From: an uncultured Alphaproteobacteria bacterium
GTDB taxonomy: Bacteria; Pseudomonadota; Alphaproteobacteria; HIMB59
Direction: 5' to 3'
Length of the DNA stretch: 45,132 nt
Assembly (NCBI GenBank): GCA_902610415.1
Contig: CACLVL010000006.1
Coordinates: 1-45,132 of the forward strand
Within the stretch, counting starts at the first letter, position 1. Each line of letters opens with the position of its first letter. Both the position numbers and the translations under genes were made by a program. Below, in pieces: positions 9,137 through 18,317 of the stretch. The notes beneath the pieces were generated by a model. The model searched no databases, was not told the DNA's origin, and saw nothing but the letters and a program-made list of their open reading frames with translations.

Positions 9137-9748
9137 ATGAATGAGTTTGTTTTTGGTTTTTCAACAGGTTTAAGTCTTATACTAGCAATAGGAGCACAGA
9201 ATTTATTTGTAATAGAGCAGGGTATAAAAAAAAATAATATATTTTTAGTAACATCGATCTGCATACTAGGTGATTTTTTATTAATTTTTTTTGGGATTTT
9301 TCTATTTCATTTTATTAAAAATTTTATCAATGATCTAATCAATCTATTATTATCTTTATGTCTAGTTATCTTTCTCCTAAATTTTATATGGTTGAAATTA
9401 AAAACATTTAAATATGAAATTGAATTTTCACAAACTTACTCACAAACATCAAAGCCAAAAATAGCTTTACAAACTCTTGCTTTTACTTTCCTAAATCCTC
9501 ATGTTTATTCAGATACTGTTTTTATTTTAGGGAATTTATCAAAAAATTTCCTATCTATTTCTGATAAGGTCTTGTTTGGACTGGGTGCTAGTCTAGCATC
9601 TTTTATTTTCTTTTATTTCTTAGGTTATGGTGCTCAATCACTAAGAGTATATTTTTTGAACAAAAAAGTATGGAGAATTATTAACACTATTATTATTATT
9701 TATCTTATAATTCTTACTATATTGATTATTTATACAGAAATAATCTAA
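9137..9748 (+). CDS. LysE/ArgO family amino-acid exporter
   Basis: FVFGFSTGLSLILAIGAQNLFVIEQGIKKNN is the ArgO/LysE signature. TFLNPHVYSDTVFILG. Confidence 0.88.
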   Translation: MNEFVFGFSTGLSLILAIGAQNLFVIEQGIKKNNIFLVTSICILGDFLLIFFGIFLFHFIKNFINDLINLLLSLCLVIFLLNFIWLKLKTFKYEIEFSQTYSQTSKPKIALQTLAFTFLNPHVYSDTVFILGNLSKNFLSISDKVLFGLGASLASFIFFYFLGYGAQSLRVYFLNKKVWRIINTIIIIYLIILTILIIYTEII

Positions 9749-9789
9749 TTTTCGAAATTTCAAATAAATATTTTCTTTTGATATCTAAT

Positions 9790-9833
9790 GATTGTTAGTT
9801 GCATAGTTGTTATGCAATGATAACACGACAATC
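9790..9833. other. Structured intergenic element (nested hairpin)
   Basis: GATTGT...ACAATC enclosing TTGCATA-GTTGT-TATGCAA. Confidence 0.5.
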
Positions 9834-9926
9834 TTCTTCAATATTATGTATTATTTTAACTCGGAGCAGTTCAAAAAGTTTCAAACAACTCCGTGTTGAT
9901 ATAGATTCTTAGTTATTCCCTCCTAG

Positions 9927-11285
9927 TTATAACGGACTGCTCCCTTTAACAAGGCTTACTTGATTCTTGAATATATAACGCATATGAAAATATACGAAAA
10001 CTGAGCCTAGTAAATTTGTAAAAAATATGGCCCACCAAATGCCTATTAAGCCTTTTTCGAAAGTCTCTGAAAACAAATATATTACAAATGGTGGTAAAAA
10101 CACCAATCTAATAAAAGTATAGAAGACATTTACAGAGGGTTTTCTTAAACCAGAAAGCACAGAGTCACATCTATCAATAACTTGATATATAAAAGCCAAG
10201 AACGCTACCATAAATAAGTAATCACCAGCAATAGTTATTACCTCGCTATCTCTTGAAAAAAAACCAGCTATTCTCTCACCTGCAAATATAAGTACCACTG
10301 CTCCAAATATCATCATTGTCAAAGATAACCTCAGAGAAATTAAAAAAGCTTCATAAATTCTACCAAAATTCTTCGAACCAAAATTTTGTCCAACCATACT
10401 TAATAAAGCACTACTAAATCCTATGGCTGGTAACAAAATAATTTGCTCAATTCTTAAAGCTATACCATAAGCTGCACTAGCTGATGCACCATAACCAGTC
10501 ACAAATTTCTGCATTATGAAGAAACCAACGGCTATCATAAACATATTCAAACTAGAAGGAATTGATTGTCTTAAAATTCTTAAGACAAATTTTAATTCTA
10601 GCCTAATATAATTGTAGCTGAAATAACTAAATAATGGGCTGCGAATAGCATAGTAGCTTAGAAAGAAAAAATGAAATAATTGAGATATGACTGTCGCAAG
10701 AGCTATGCCAAGTGTTCCCAAAGCAGGAAAAGGACCATAGCCTAAAGATAAGAATGGACTAAATATCAAATTAATAAAAAAGCTTATAATTAAGGCATTT
10801 CTATTTTTTTTGGTATCTCCTTGTGCATATAAAAGAGAATTGACAACAAAAGAAACTATAAATATTGGGGCGCCAATTGATAGAATTTTAATATACTTAA
10901 GACCGTTACTTAAAAATATACCCTCTGCTCCAAAATATAAAAATACAGGTTTGGATAATAAAAAGGTTATTAGCCCTATAGTAACAGAAACTAATAAAGT
11001 GATAACTAGTGCTTGAATATGTATTTTAATTGCTTCATTAAATTTTTTTTTGCCAATAGCTATAGAAACAAGAGCGGTTGTACCTTGTCCAAAACCTACA
11101 GCGAAGGCTAATAAAATAAAATATAAGGGGTAAGAAATAGATAAACCTGCAATAGCCTCCGTGCTTATTAGACCTGCATAAAAAGTATCAACAACATTAT
11201 AAAGAGTATAAAACAACAGACCAGTTCCTGCTGGAACAGCCATACTAATTAATTGTTTTTTTATATCGCCATTAGTGAGATCCAT
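9927..11285 (-). CDS. MATE family efflux transporter
   Basis: 12-TM protein. MAVPAGTGLLFYTLYNVVDTFYAGLISTEAIAGLSISYP is typical of a MatE domain. Confidence 0.93.
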   Translation of the reverse strand: MDLTNGDIKKQLISMAVPAGTGLLFYTLYNVVDTFYAGLISTEAIAGLSISYPLYFILLAFAVGFGQGTTALVSIAIGKKKFNEAIKIHIQALVITLLVSVTIGLITFLLSKPVFLYFGAEGIFLSNGLKYIKILSIGAPIFIVSFVVNSLLYAQGDTKKNRNALIISFFINLIFSPFLSLGYGPFPALGTLGIALATVISQLFHFFFLSYYAIRSPLFSYFSYNYIRLELKFVLRILRQSIPSSLNMFMIAVGFFIMQKFVTGYGASASAAYGIALRIEQIILLPAIGFSSALLSMVGQNFGSKNFGRIYEAFLISLRLSLTMMIFGAVVLIFAGERIAGFFSRDSEVITIAGDYLFMVAFLAFIYQVIDRCDSVLSGLRKPSVNVFYTFIRLVFLPPFVIYLFSETFEKGLIGIWWAIFFTNLLGSVFVYFHMRYIFKNQVSLVKGSSPL

Positions 11286-11334
11286 TTAAAATTTATTAAT
11301 TCCTAATTTTTTCAAGCAAATTATTTCTATAGCT

Positions 11335-11685
11335 TTATTGAGATCTTGCGTGAATAAATGACTTAACGCAAAGGAAAATAAAAAAAATTCCAGTCAAAAG
11401 CATCATTATTTTTGATATATCCGCCCAAAAATTAATAAAAATTGTGTCAATACCTCGTAAAATATCTAAACCTCCTAAAACTACAACTAATCCAATAAAA
11501 ACTACTATATGCATAAAAAGCTTCTTTCTTCTTGGAACATATAAAGCCAAAAGAGAAAAAAATAATATACAGACTCCAATTAAGGAGGGTATGTAAGATG
11601 TAATTGAGCTACTCTGACTAAACAGACTAATAAAAACCCCCCAAATTATTAAAAAAATCCCATAAAAAGAGGATATTTTTTCCAT
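11335..11685 (-). CDS. Hypothetical four-TM membrane protein (start re-assigned to MEKISS)
   Basis: Four hydrophobic helices separated by YVPRRKKLFMH. The ORF could start at 11718, but 11685 is more natural. Confidence 0.65.
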   Translation of the reverse strand: MEKISSFYGIFLIIWGVFISLFSQSSSITSYIPSLIGVCILFFSLLALYVPRRKKLFMHIVVFIGLVVVLGGLDILRGIDTIFINFWADISKIMMLLTGIFFIFLCVKSFIHARSQ

Positions 11686-11774
11686 GTTGTAACCTAAGAA
11701 TTTGAATTCTTGAACCATGCTTTTTCTTACACTAATTAATTGCTCTATTCAAATAACTTATGTAATAAGGCTCA

Positions 11775-12278
11775 ATGAAAAAAATTTTTATCTATTCTTC
11801 CTCCAATGGACAATCCTTAAAAATTTGTGAAACTCTTAATGAAGAAAAAGATTCTTTAATATTAAATATAGAAAGATTAAATAGTGTTAATTTAGATAAT
11901 TTCGATCAGATAATTATCGGTGCGTCTGTAAAATATGGAGATCATAATAAGAAAATTTATAATTTTGTTAAAAATAATAAAATTTTACTTAAAAGAAAAA
12001 AAACAGTTTTTTTTTCTGTAAATGCTACCGCAAGGAAATCTGAGAAAAATCAACCTAATACAAATCCATATATTACAAAGTTTCTAAAAAAAACTAATTG
12101 GAAACCAGATCATATTGGAGTATTTGCTGGAAAGATAGATTTTCCAAATTATAACTTTTTAGAAAAATACATAATTAAGTTTATTATGTGGATAACAAAT
12201 GGTCCAACGGATACAACAAAAACTTATGAATTTACAGATTGGGATGCAGTTAAAAAATTTTCTAGAGAAATCAATTAA
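11775..12278 (+). CDS. hemG: Flavodoxin-type protoporphyrinogen oxidase (HemG-like)
   Basis: IFIYSSSNGQSLKICETL (flavodoxin FMN loop), IIGASVKYGDHNKKIYNFV, FFSVNATARKSEKNQPNTNPYITKFLKKTNWKPDHIGVFAGKIDFPNY, FIMWITNGPTD. Confidence 0.9.
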   Translation: MKKIFIYSSSNGQSLKICETLNEEKDSLILNIERLNSVNLDNFDQIIIGASVKYGDHNKKIYNFVKNNKILLKRKKTVFFSVNATARKSEKNQPNTNPYITKFLKKTNWKPDHIGVFAGKIDFPNYNFLEKYIIKFIMWITNGPTDTTKTYEFTDWDAVKKFSREIN

Positions 12279-13099
12279 TCCCAAATAGCGTTTGGTGGCA
12301 TTGACATTAGTACAGCATCAATATTTCCATTAGTTTTTAGTCCAAAAAGAGTTCCACGATCATAAAGTAAATTAAATTCCACATAGCGAGACCTTTTTTT
12401 CATTAAAAGATGGAGGTCATTTTTATTATATTTTAAATCTTTCTTTCTTTTTACATTTTCAATTACAAAATTTATAAAACACTGACCAATATCTCTTACA
12501 AAAGAAAAGTCTTTTTCAAAATTGTCATGCATATAATCAAAAAATATTCCTCCAATACCTCTAGATTCTTTCCTATGTTGTAAGTAAAAATATTCGTCAC
12601 ATTCCTTTTTAAATTTGCTGTAAAAATCAGAATTGTGTTGGTCACAAGTTTTTTTTAAAACTTCATGAAAGTTTTCTGTTTCTAAATTTTCAGGAATTGC
12701 TGGAGTAAGATCACAACCTCCGCCAAACCATTGACTTTCATTTGTAGTAATATAGCGCGTATTAAAATGTGCAGCAGCTATTTTAGGGTTTTTCATATGG
12801 GCAACTACAGAAATTCCAGATGCCCAGAATTTTCCATCTTTATCTGTTCCAGGCATATTTTTTCTAATATCTTCACTGAAAACACCGTGAACAGTTGATA
12901 TATTTACTCCTACTTTTTCAAAAATATCCCCTTTTAATATAGACATTAGCCCACCACCTCCACCTGGCCTTTGCCAACTTTTTTCTTTAAATCTTGAATT
13001 ATCAACTTTTTGAATAGCCCCAATCATTTGATTTCGGAGTTCTTGAAACCACCTTTCTGCTTTGATTTGCTGGTTTTTTATTTGATCACTCATACCCAC
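12275..13099 (-). CDS. hemF: Oxygen-dependent coproporphyrinogen III oxidase
   Basis: RPGGGGGLMSILKGDIFEKVGVNISTVHG, AAHFNTRYI, QWFGGGCDLTPAIP, ESRGIGGIFFDYM, SRYVEFNLLYDRGTLFGLKTNG. Confidence 0.97.
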   Translation of the reverse strand: MGMSDQIKNQQIKAERWFQELRNQMIGAIQKVDNSRFKEKSWQRPGGGGGLMSILKGDIFEKVGVNISTVHGVFSEDIRKNMPGTDKDGKFWASGISVVAHMKNPKIAAAHFNTRYITTNESQWFGGGCDLTPAIPENLETENFHEVLKKTCDQHNSDFYSKFKKECDEYFYLQHRKESRGIGGIFFDYMHDNFEKDFSFVRDIGQCFINFVIENVKRKKDLKYNKNDLHLLMKKRSRYVEFNLLYDRGTLFGLKTNGNIDAVLMSMPPNAIWD

Positions 13100-14112
13100 C
13101 CATGTAGTTCGTTTTCTAACAACGAAGTGAGTAGGAGTATATGATCTTCTCGATCATTTAGACAAGGAATATATCCAAATTCCTTTCCACCATTTTCCAT
13201 AAATATTTCTCTATTTTCTTCATTAAGTTCTTCAATAGTCTCGAGACAGTCTGAAGAAAAAGCTGGACTAATAACATGAATATGGTCTGTGCCATTTTTT
13301 GCCAAGCTCTCAATTGTTTTATCTGTATATGGTTGAAGCCACTCTGCTGGTCCAAATCTAGATTGGAATGTTGTCATGTAGCTTTCTTCTGGTAAACCCA
13401 TGGCCTCGGCTACTAATCTAGTAGTTTTTCTACAAAAACAGTGATACGGATCTCCTTTGTCTAAATATTTTTTTGGGACACCATGATAGCTAAATAAGAT
13501 TTTTTTAGGTTTGTCGTTTTTAGCCCAAAACTCTTCAATACTATTTTTAAGTGCTTTTATGTAAAGCTCATGTTCGTAATAGCCACCAATAAAACGAAGA
13601 GAAGGTACCCAACGCCAATTTTGTAATTCTTCTGCAACTGCATCAAATGTTGATCCTGTAGTAGCCGCACAATATTGAGGATATAAAGGTAGGACAATAA
13701 TACGATCACAATTTTGATTACGTAAGTTATTCAAACCTTTAGAAATACTTGGGTTGCCATAGCGCATTCCAATATCAAATACGATATCTTTATATTTTTT
13801 ATTAATTACATTTTTAATTTTTGTCAACTGTGATTCAGTGTGATACAAAAGCGGGGATCCTTTTTCAGTCCAAACAGATTTATAATTTTTAGCAGACTTT
13901 GCAGGTCGAGTATTTAAAACTATACCGTTAAGTATTGGCCACCAAATAGCTTTTGGAGTTTCTATTACACGTTTATCTGATAGAAATTGTTTTAAGTAAA
14001 TTTTTAAAGAAGATTTAGTTGGCTCATCTGGTGTTCCTAAATTTGTTAACAGGATACCTGTTTTCAAACCAGATCCATGAACATAGAGTTTATTACCTTT
14101 AAAAGAAGCCAT
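13090..14112 (-). CDS. hemH: Ferrochelatase
   Basis: GILLTNLGTPDEPT, RYGNPSI, VLPLYPQYCAATTGS, LFSYHGVPKKYLDKGDPYHCFCRKT, TTFQSRFGPAEWLQPYTD. Confidence 0.97.
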   Translation of the reverse strand: MASFKGNKLYVHGSGLKTGILLTNLGTPDEPTKSSLKIYLKQFLSDKRVIETPKAIWWPILNGIVLNTRPAKSAKNYKSVWTEKGSPLLYHTESQLTKIKNVINKKYKDIVFDIGMRYGNPSISKGLNNLRNQNCDRIIVLPLYPQYCAATTGSTFDAVAEELQNWRWVPSLRFIGGYYEHELYIKALKNSIEEFWAKNDKPKKILFSYHGVPKKYLDKGDPYHCFCRKTTRLVAEAMGLPEESYMTTFQSRFGPAEWLQPYTDKTIESLAKNGTDHIHVISPAFSSDCLETIEELNEENREIFMENGGKEFGYIPCLNDREDHILLLTSLLENELHGWV

Positions 14113-14121
14113 TGAAAAACA

Positions 14122-15147
14122 TTACGATTTTAGCGATAATTTAGTTCTTATCTTTTCTATGAATAGGTGAACGTTAGCCTCAGGTGTAGTTTTTTTTACA
14201 CCATGATCCAGGCTAGCTATCCAACCTGACCTATGGGATATATCATTTTGCATACATTTTTCTAAATATTCATCGATGATATGTGAAAAAGCTTTTGTGT
14301 CTTCCATAGCTAGTAAATTATTTGAAAAATTTCCTTGTAAAGACAAATGCGTTTTTGGTAATTCATTAAATATTTCTAAATTAGCCCCAAGCACTGTTAG
14401 TTTTAAATTTTCTAATCTTTGCAATTTACTAAATTTGTTTTGAGAAATTTCTTTTGTGAAATAACCAATCTTATTTGGATAACTGTCTGCAATTTTTTTT
14501 ATAAAAGGAATTACAAATTTATCAAATTCTTCATCATTAAGATTATTAGCCTCTGTATCAAAAATCATCAATAGATCTATGTCACTTTGAAACTGAATTT
14601 GGATATTTTTATGTATTAACTTTTCTAAGATTGGTAGAGTTTGTTGAAATAATATTTCTGATACAGGATTATGTCTGATTGCAAAACGATATAAAGTTAA
14701 AGGCCCACCAGTAAAACCAATTAAGGACTTATCGTTTGATAATTCATTTCTAATAAGATTAAGTGATTTACTTTGAAATTCCATAAAACTATCAAATTCA
14801 TCAATATTAAAATCAGATATCATTTTAGAATTTAAATTTCTTTCAAATATAGGGCCGGGTTTAAATTTCAGGCCCATTCCTAAATAATCTAAAGGAAAAA
14901 GTATATCGCTGAATAGTATTGCAGCATCAAAGTCAAACTCATCAATAGGTCCTAGAGTCACTTCACAAGCTAGCTCAGGCTCTTTGCATAATTGCTCAAA
15001 AGAATATTTTTCTTTTAAATTTCTATAATGTTTATGATACCGACCTGCTTGTCTCATTAGCCAAATAGGGGGAACTTTTTGCTCAACTTTATTTAAAGCA
15101 TTGAGAAATCTTTTGTTATAAGTATTTTGCAATATCCCTTGCCCCAT
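14122..15147 (-). CDS. hemE: Uroporphyrinogen decarboxylase (start uncertain, 15186 to 15132)
   Basis: PPIWLMRQAGRYHKHYRNL, DAAILFSDILFPLDYLGMGLKF, IGFTGGPLTLYRF. The 5' end overlaps the hemB 3' end. Confidence 0.95.
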   Translation of the reverse strand: MGQGILQNTYNKRFLNALNKVEQKVPPIWLMRQAGRYHKHYRNLKEKYSFEQLCKEPELACEVTLGPIDEFDFDAAILFSDILFPLDYLGMGLKFKPGPIFERNLNSKMISDFNIDEFDSFMEFQSKSLNLIRNELSNDKSLIGFTGGPLTLYRFAIRHNPVSEILFQQTLPILEKLIHKNIQIQFQSDIDLLMIFDTEANNLNDEEFDKFVIPFIKKIADSYPNKIGYFTKEISQNKFSKLQRLENLKLTVLGANLEIFNELPKTHLSLQGNFSNNLLAMEDTKAFSHIIDEYLEKCMQNDISHRSGWIASLDHGVKKTTPEANVHLFIEKIRTKLSLKS

Positions 15148-16039
15148 AAGTAATAATAAAATCTGATTGTGCTCTTTTGAAGACAACCAAAGACTCTCTT
15201 AGTAAATCAATATAGTTGCCAAATTTAGCTTTGCTAAGCATTTGCAAACTAGCAAATTCACCACTTACCTGAAATGTACCTGTAGGAAGCAGTGTTTCTT
15301 TTTTAATATCTCCAATTAAATCAATTGATGTCATTCCAGGTTTAACCATTAAATAATTCGCTCCTTGTGCAGCATTATTGATAGAACTATTGATTGCTTT
15401 TTTTTTGTCTGCAACTGGCAACTGATATGATGATCGATCAAAACCTTTAGGTGACGATTTTGCTACATTTCTAAACGGACCATAAAAATGACTTTTAAAT
15501 TTTGTTGAGTAACTCATAATCTGAGAATTAGAAAATCCATTTTGTGCAAAGATTTTTCTTAAGTATTTTGTTGTATTCTTCATCATATCACTTGGAGCTA
15601 TTATATCTGCACCTGCCTCAAGATATGTATTTGCTGCTAATCCTAAAGAGTAATGAGTTTTATTAAGATCGATAGATTTTTGATGAGTAATTCCACAATG
15701 TCCATCATGAGTAATAGAGCACAGGCACGTATCGATGAGCAATACTATATCTTTACCAAAATATTTTTTAATTTTTCTAATAACCTCGTAGTGAAAGCTA
15801 AAATCTTCAGGAGTTCTTTGTTTTTGAAGAGGTACAATGAACAAAAGAAAGTTATTTATACCCCTTTTAAGATCCCTCTCAATTGCCTTGATGACAGTAG
15901 TAGACGACCAACTTTTATTTTCACCTAATCCTTTAATTTTTTTTGAGTCATTTACTTTTTGGTCCACAAAAAAAGGCTGTATGAGCATTTTCTTTTTTAT
16001 AGTATTTGACCGATCTATAGGAAAATAATTTTTTATCAT
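15116..16039 (-). CDS. hemB: Delta-aminolevulinic acid dehydratase (porphobilinogen synthase), Cys/Zn-type
   Basis: LLIDTCLCSITHDGHCGI, AAGADIIAPSDMM-like EAGADIIAPSDMM, YSTKFKSHFYGPFRNVAKS, YLMVKPGMTSIDLI, FQVSGEFA. Confidence 0.95.
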   Translation of the reverse strand: MIKNYFPIDRSNTIKKKMLIQPFFVDQKVNDSKKIKGLGENKSWSSTTVIKAIERDLKRGINNFLLFIVPLQKQRTPEDFSFHYEVIRKIKKYFGKDIVLLIDTCLCSITHDGHCGITHQKSIDLNKTHYSLGLAANTYLEAGADIIAPSDMMKNTTKYLRKIFAQNGFSNSQIMSYSTKFKSHFYGPFRNVAKSSPKGFDRSSYQLPVADKKKAINSSINNAAQGANYLMVKPGMTSIDLIGDIKKETLLPTGTFQVSGEFASLQMLSKAKFGNYIDLLRESLVVFKRAQSDFIITYGARDIAKYL

Positions 16040-17514
16040 TTAAGTTCAAATTTTTTAAAATCTTCATATGTAAGATATATGTTTAATTGATTTTTAGGAA
16101 TAAATTTAGAAATTTGAAGATAAGTTTGTCCAGGTCCACATGCATTTCGCATATTTATTATTTCAGGCCTGAGTTGTATAGCTATTTTGAAAGCCGAAAA
16201 GCTCATCCAATAAAAACTCTCAGCAATAAATAAATTATCAATAGTAGTATCGTTAATAAGAGGGGTTAAACTATAATGGGAAATTTTGGGAAATTTTGTT
16301 TTTAGATTATTTTCCTTGTATGTGAGTTTATAAGTAGTGTGATTATTGCCTTTGTAGACATTTTCAATTTCTCTGTAATTTTCTCCAAAACCATCAAGAG
16401 ATGAATTTACAAGAATACCTTTTTTATTTATTTTTTTCCAAGAGGTGACACCAGAAGTAATAAGATTAGATACATTTTTTAAAGACCCAAATTCTTTAAA
16501 GTCTGCTCTTGTTGCTAGAACATTTTTATTCTTTATAGTCTTACTAAATTCTATCAAATCTCTGGTGAACATTTGATAATTAGAGATGTTCAAAGGAAAT
16601 ATATTCTTAACTTTTTTTACACGCTTATTATTAAGATATTTTTTTTCATTAAAATATTTATTTGTGTGAGTGTCTTTACCTCGAGCAAACATAATTCTTT
16701 GGTTAATTATATTTTCAATCGTTACCCCTATATCGAGATTACAACCTCCACCCCACTTATATAAATACCTCCTCTCCTTATAACAATCTTCAGAAGTGGG
16801 CAAATGATTTATTTTTTCTAATATTTTTTTTATTTTTTTATCATCTTTTCTGAACTCTAAAGCAATACATCCCTGAGCTGCAGCGCTTGGAAATTCAGAA
16901 ATTGGTAAAATCACCTTTTCAAACTTTTCAAAATTAAATCTAAAATTCTTATACTCTTTTTTATCAATTTTTTGCCCATATTTAAAAATTCTATCAGTGG
17001 CAGCTTTTGCAATAAATAACCCATCCTCTTTAGAGGAATTTAAAACATTTTCTAGTCTTGATGGAACATTACCCCTTATCTGAATTGATTTTAATTCCTT
17101 AAATGGAAGAAATTCCTTTAATTTTTTTAAATAATATTTTCTTCTTGGAGAAGAGGTTCCTATTACTAATTTTTTTTTATTTAATGATGATTTCTTTATA
17201 AGAATAATATCTCTTGGATCATCTCTTTGAAGACAAACAAATGAAGTTTTATTGAGATTTTTAACAGGTAGATCTTTGAATGAGTGAACTACAACATCTG
17301 CCTCTTTTAAAATTAATTTCTTTGAGAGAGAATTTGTAAATATACCAAAACCATGCTGTTCCCAAGCTTTTGCAGAAAGATCCTTGTCACCTATACTAGA
17401 TGAGTAATGGATATCGATTATATTTTTTTTAATCTTATTAATTTCTATTTTTGCTATATGTGTTTGAATTTTAGCTAGAAAACTTTTTCTTGATAAAAGG
17501 ACTATCTTATTCAT
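16036..17514 (-). CDS. hemC: Hydroxymethylbilane synthase with ~190-aa C-terminal extension (candidate fused uroporphyrinogen-III synthase)
   Basis: HemC motifs VVHSFKDLP, IGTSSPRRKYYLKKL, IRGNVPSRLENVL, AAAQGCIALEF, GGGCNLDIGVTI. The remaining C-terminus includes ITSGVTSWKK and NACGPGQTYLQI, loosely HemD-like. Confidence 0.9.
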   Translation of the reverse strand: MNKIVLLSRKSFLAKIQTHIAKIEINKIKKNIIDIHYSSSIGDKDLSAKAWEQHGFGIFTNSLSKKLILKEADVVVHSFKDLPVKNLNKTSFVCLQRDDPRDIILIKKSSLNKKKLVIGTSSPRRKYYLKKLKEFLPFKELKSIQIRGNVPSRLENVLNSSKEDGLFIAKAATDRIFKYGQKIDKKEYKNFRFNFEKFEKVILPISEFPSAAAQGCIALEFRKDDKKIKKILEKINHLPTSEDCYKERRYLYKWGGGCNLDIGVTIENIINQRIMFARGKDTHTNKYFNEKKYLNNKRVKKVKNIFPLNISNYQMFTRDLIEFSKTIKNKNVLATRADFKEFGSLKNVSNLITSGVTSWKKINKKGILVNSSLDGFGENYREIENVYKGNNHTTYKLTYKENNLKTKFPKISHYSLTPLINDTTIDNLFIAESFYWMSFSAFKIAIQLRPEIINMRNACGPGQTYLQISKFIPKNQLNIYLTYEDFKKFELK

Positions 17515-17630
17515 ATCTTATAATGACATTAAGAAATAACAAATTATCAACCTTAATACAATTTAAGCGAGACTTATTGGTCAATATGTACTTAAGTAAA
17601 AATATGTTATAGCTAGTCATTAATCAAAAG

Positions 17631-18308
17631 ATGAGTCAGAAGTCAGTTTTAATTGTTGGTGCAGGATCAGGTTTAAGCGCCTCATTAGCAAGGATCTTTT
17701 ATTCAAAAGGTATGAAAATTGCACTTGCTGCAAGAAATATTGAAAAGCTTAGCTCTTTAAAACAAGAGACTGATGCTTTGGTTTTTAAGTGTGACTCAAC
17801 TGAAAATAGAAGTGTTTATGATTTATTCACACAAACTGACTCATCTATCGGTACCCCAGAAATCGTTATATACAATCCATCTCTTCGAATAGTAAAACCT
17901 TTTGTAGAATATGACCCAGACGAGATGCTTCAATCAATAAAAGTAAATAGCTATGGGGCATTTTTAGTAGCGCATGAATCTGCAAAAAGAATGATTAGAT
18001 TAGGACATGGGAATATTTTTTTTACAGGCTCATCTGCAAGTGTTAAGGGATTTGCTAAATCTGCATCTTTTGCAATTGGCAAATTTGGATTAAGAGGCTT
18101 AGCTCAATCATTGGCTAGAGAATTACACCCACAAAATATTCATATTGGCCACTTTGTTATTGATGGAGGAATTGGCAGAGAGCCAATTGGAAATTATCAA
18201 ATGATACACCCTGATGAAATTGCAAAACAATACTTTAATTTCTACCAACAAGATAAAAAAGCCTGGTCTTGGGAAATTGAAATTAGAACTAATACTGAAA
18301 AATTTTAA
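17631..18308 (+). CDS. Short-chain dehydrogenase/reductase family protein
   Basis: VLIVGAGSGLSASLARIFYSKG (Rossmann glycine motif), IFFTGSSASVKGFAKSASFAIGKFGLRGLAQSLAREL. Confidence 0.85.
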   Translation: MSQKSVLIVGAGSGLSASLARIFYSKGMKIALAARNIEKLSSLKQETDALVFKCDSTENRSVYDLFTQTDSSIGTPEIVIYNPSLRIVKPFVEYDPDEMLQSIKVNSYGAFLVAHESAKRMIRLGHGNIFFTGSSASVKGFAKSASFAIGKFGLRGLAQSLARELHPQNIHIGHFVIDGGIGREPIGNYQMIHPDEIAKQYFNFYQQDKKAWSWEIEIRTNTEKF

Positions 18309-18317
18309 AAGAATACT

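Noticed and set aside
9790-9930. Possible tRNA or tmRNA in the structured intergenic region
   Set aside because: No T-loop GGTTCRA, no acceptor/CCA arrangement and no tmRNA tag frame recognised.
13158-13355. Alternative-frame ORF inside hemH
   Set aside because: Same-strand shadow frame of ferrochelatase, not protein-like.
15653-16028. Two plus-strand ORFs opposite hemB
   Set aside because: Antisense to a clear hemB with no domain similarity.
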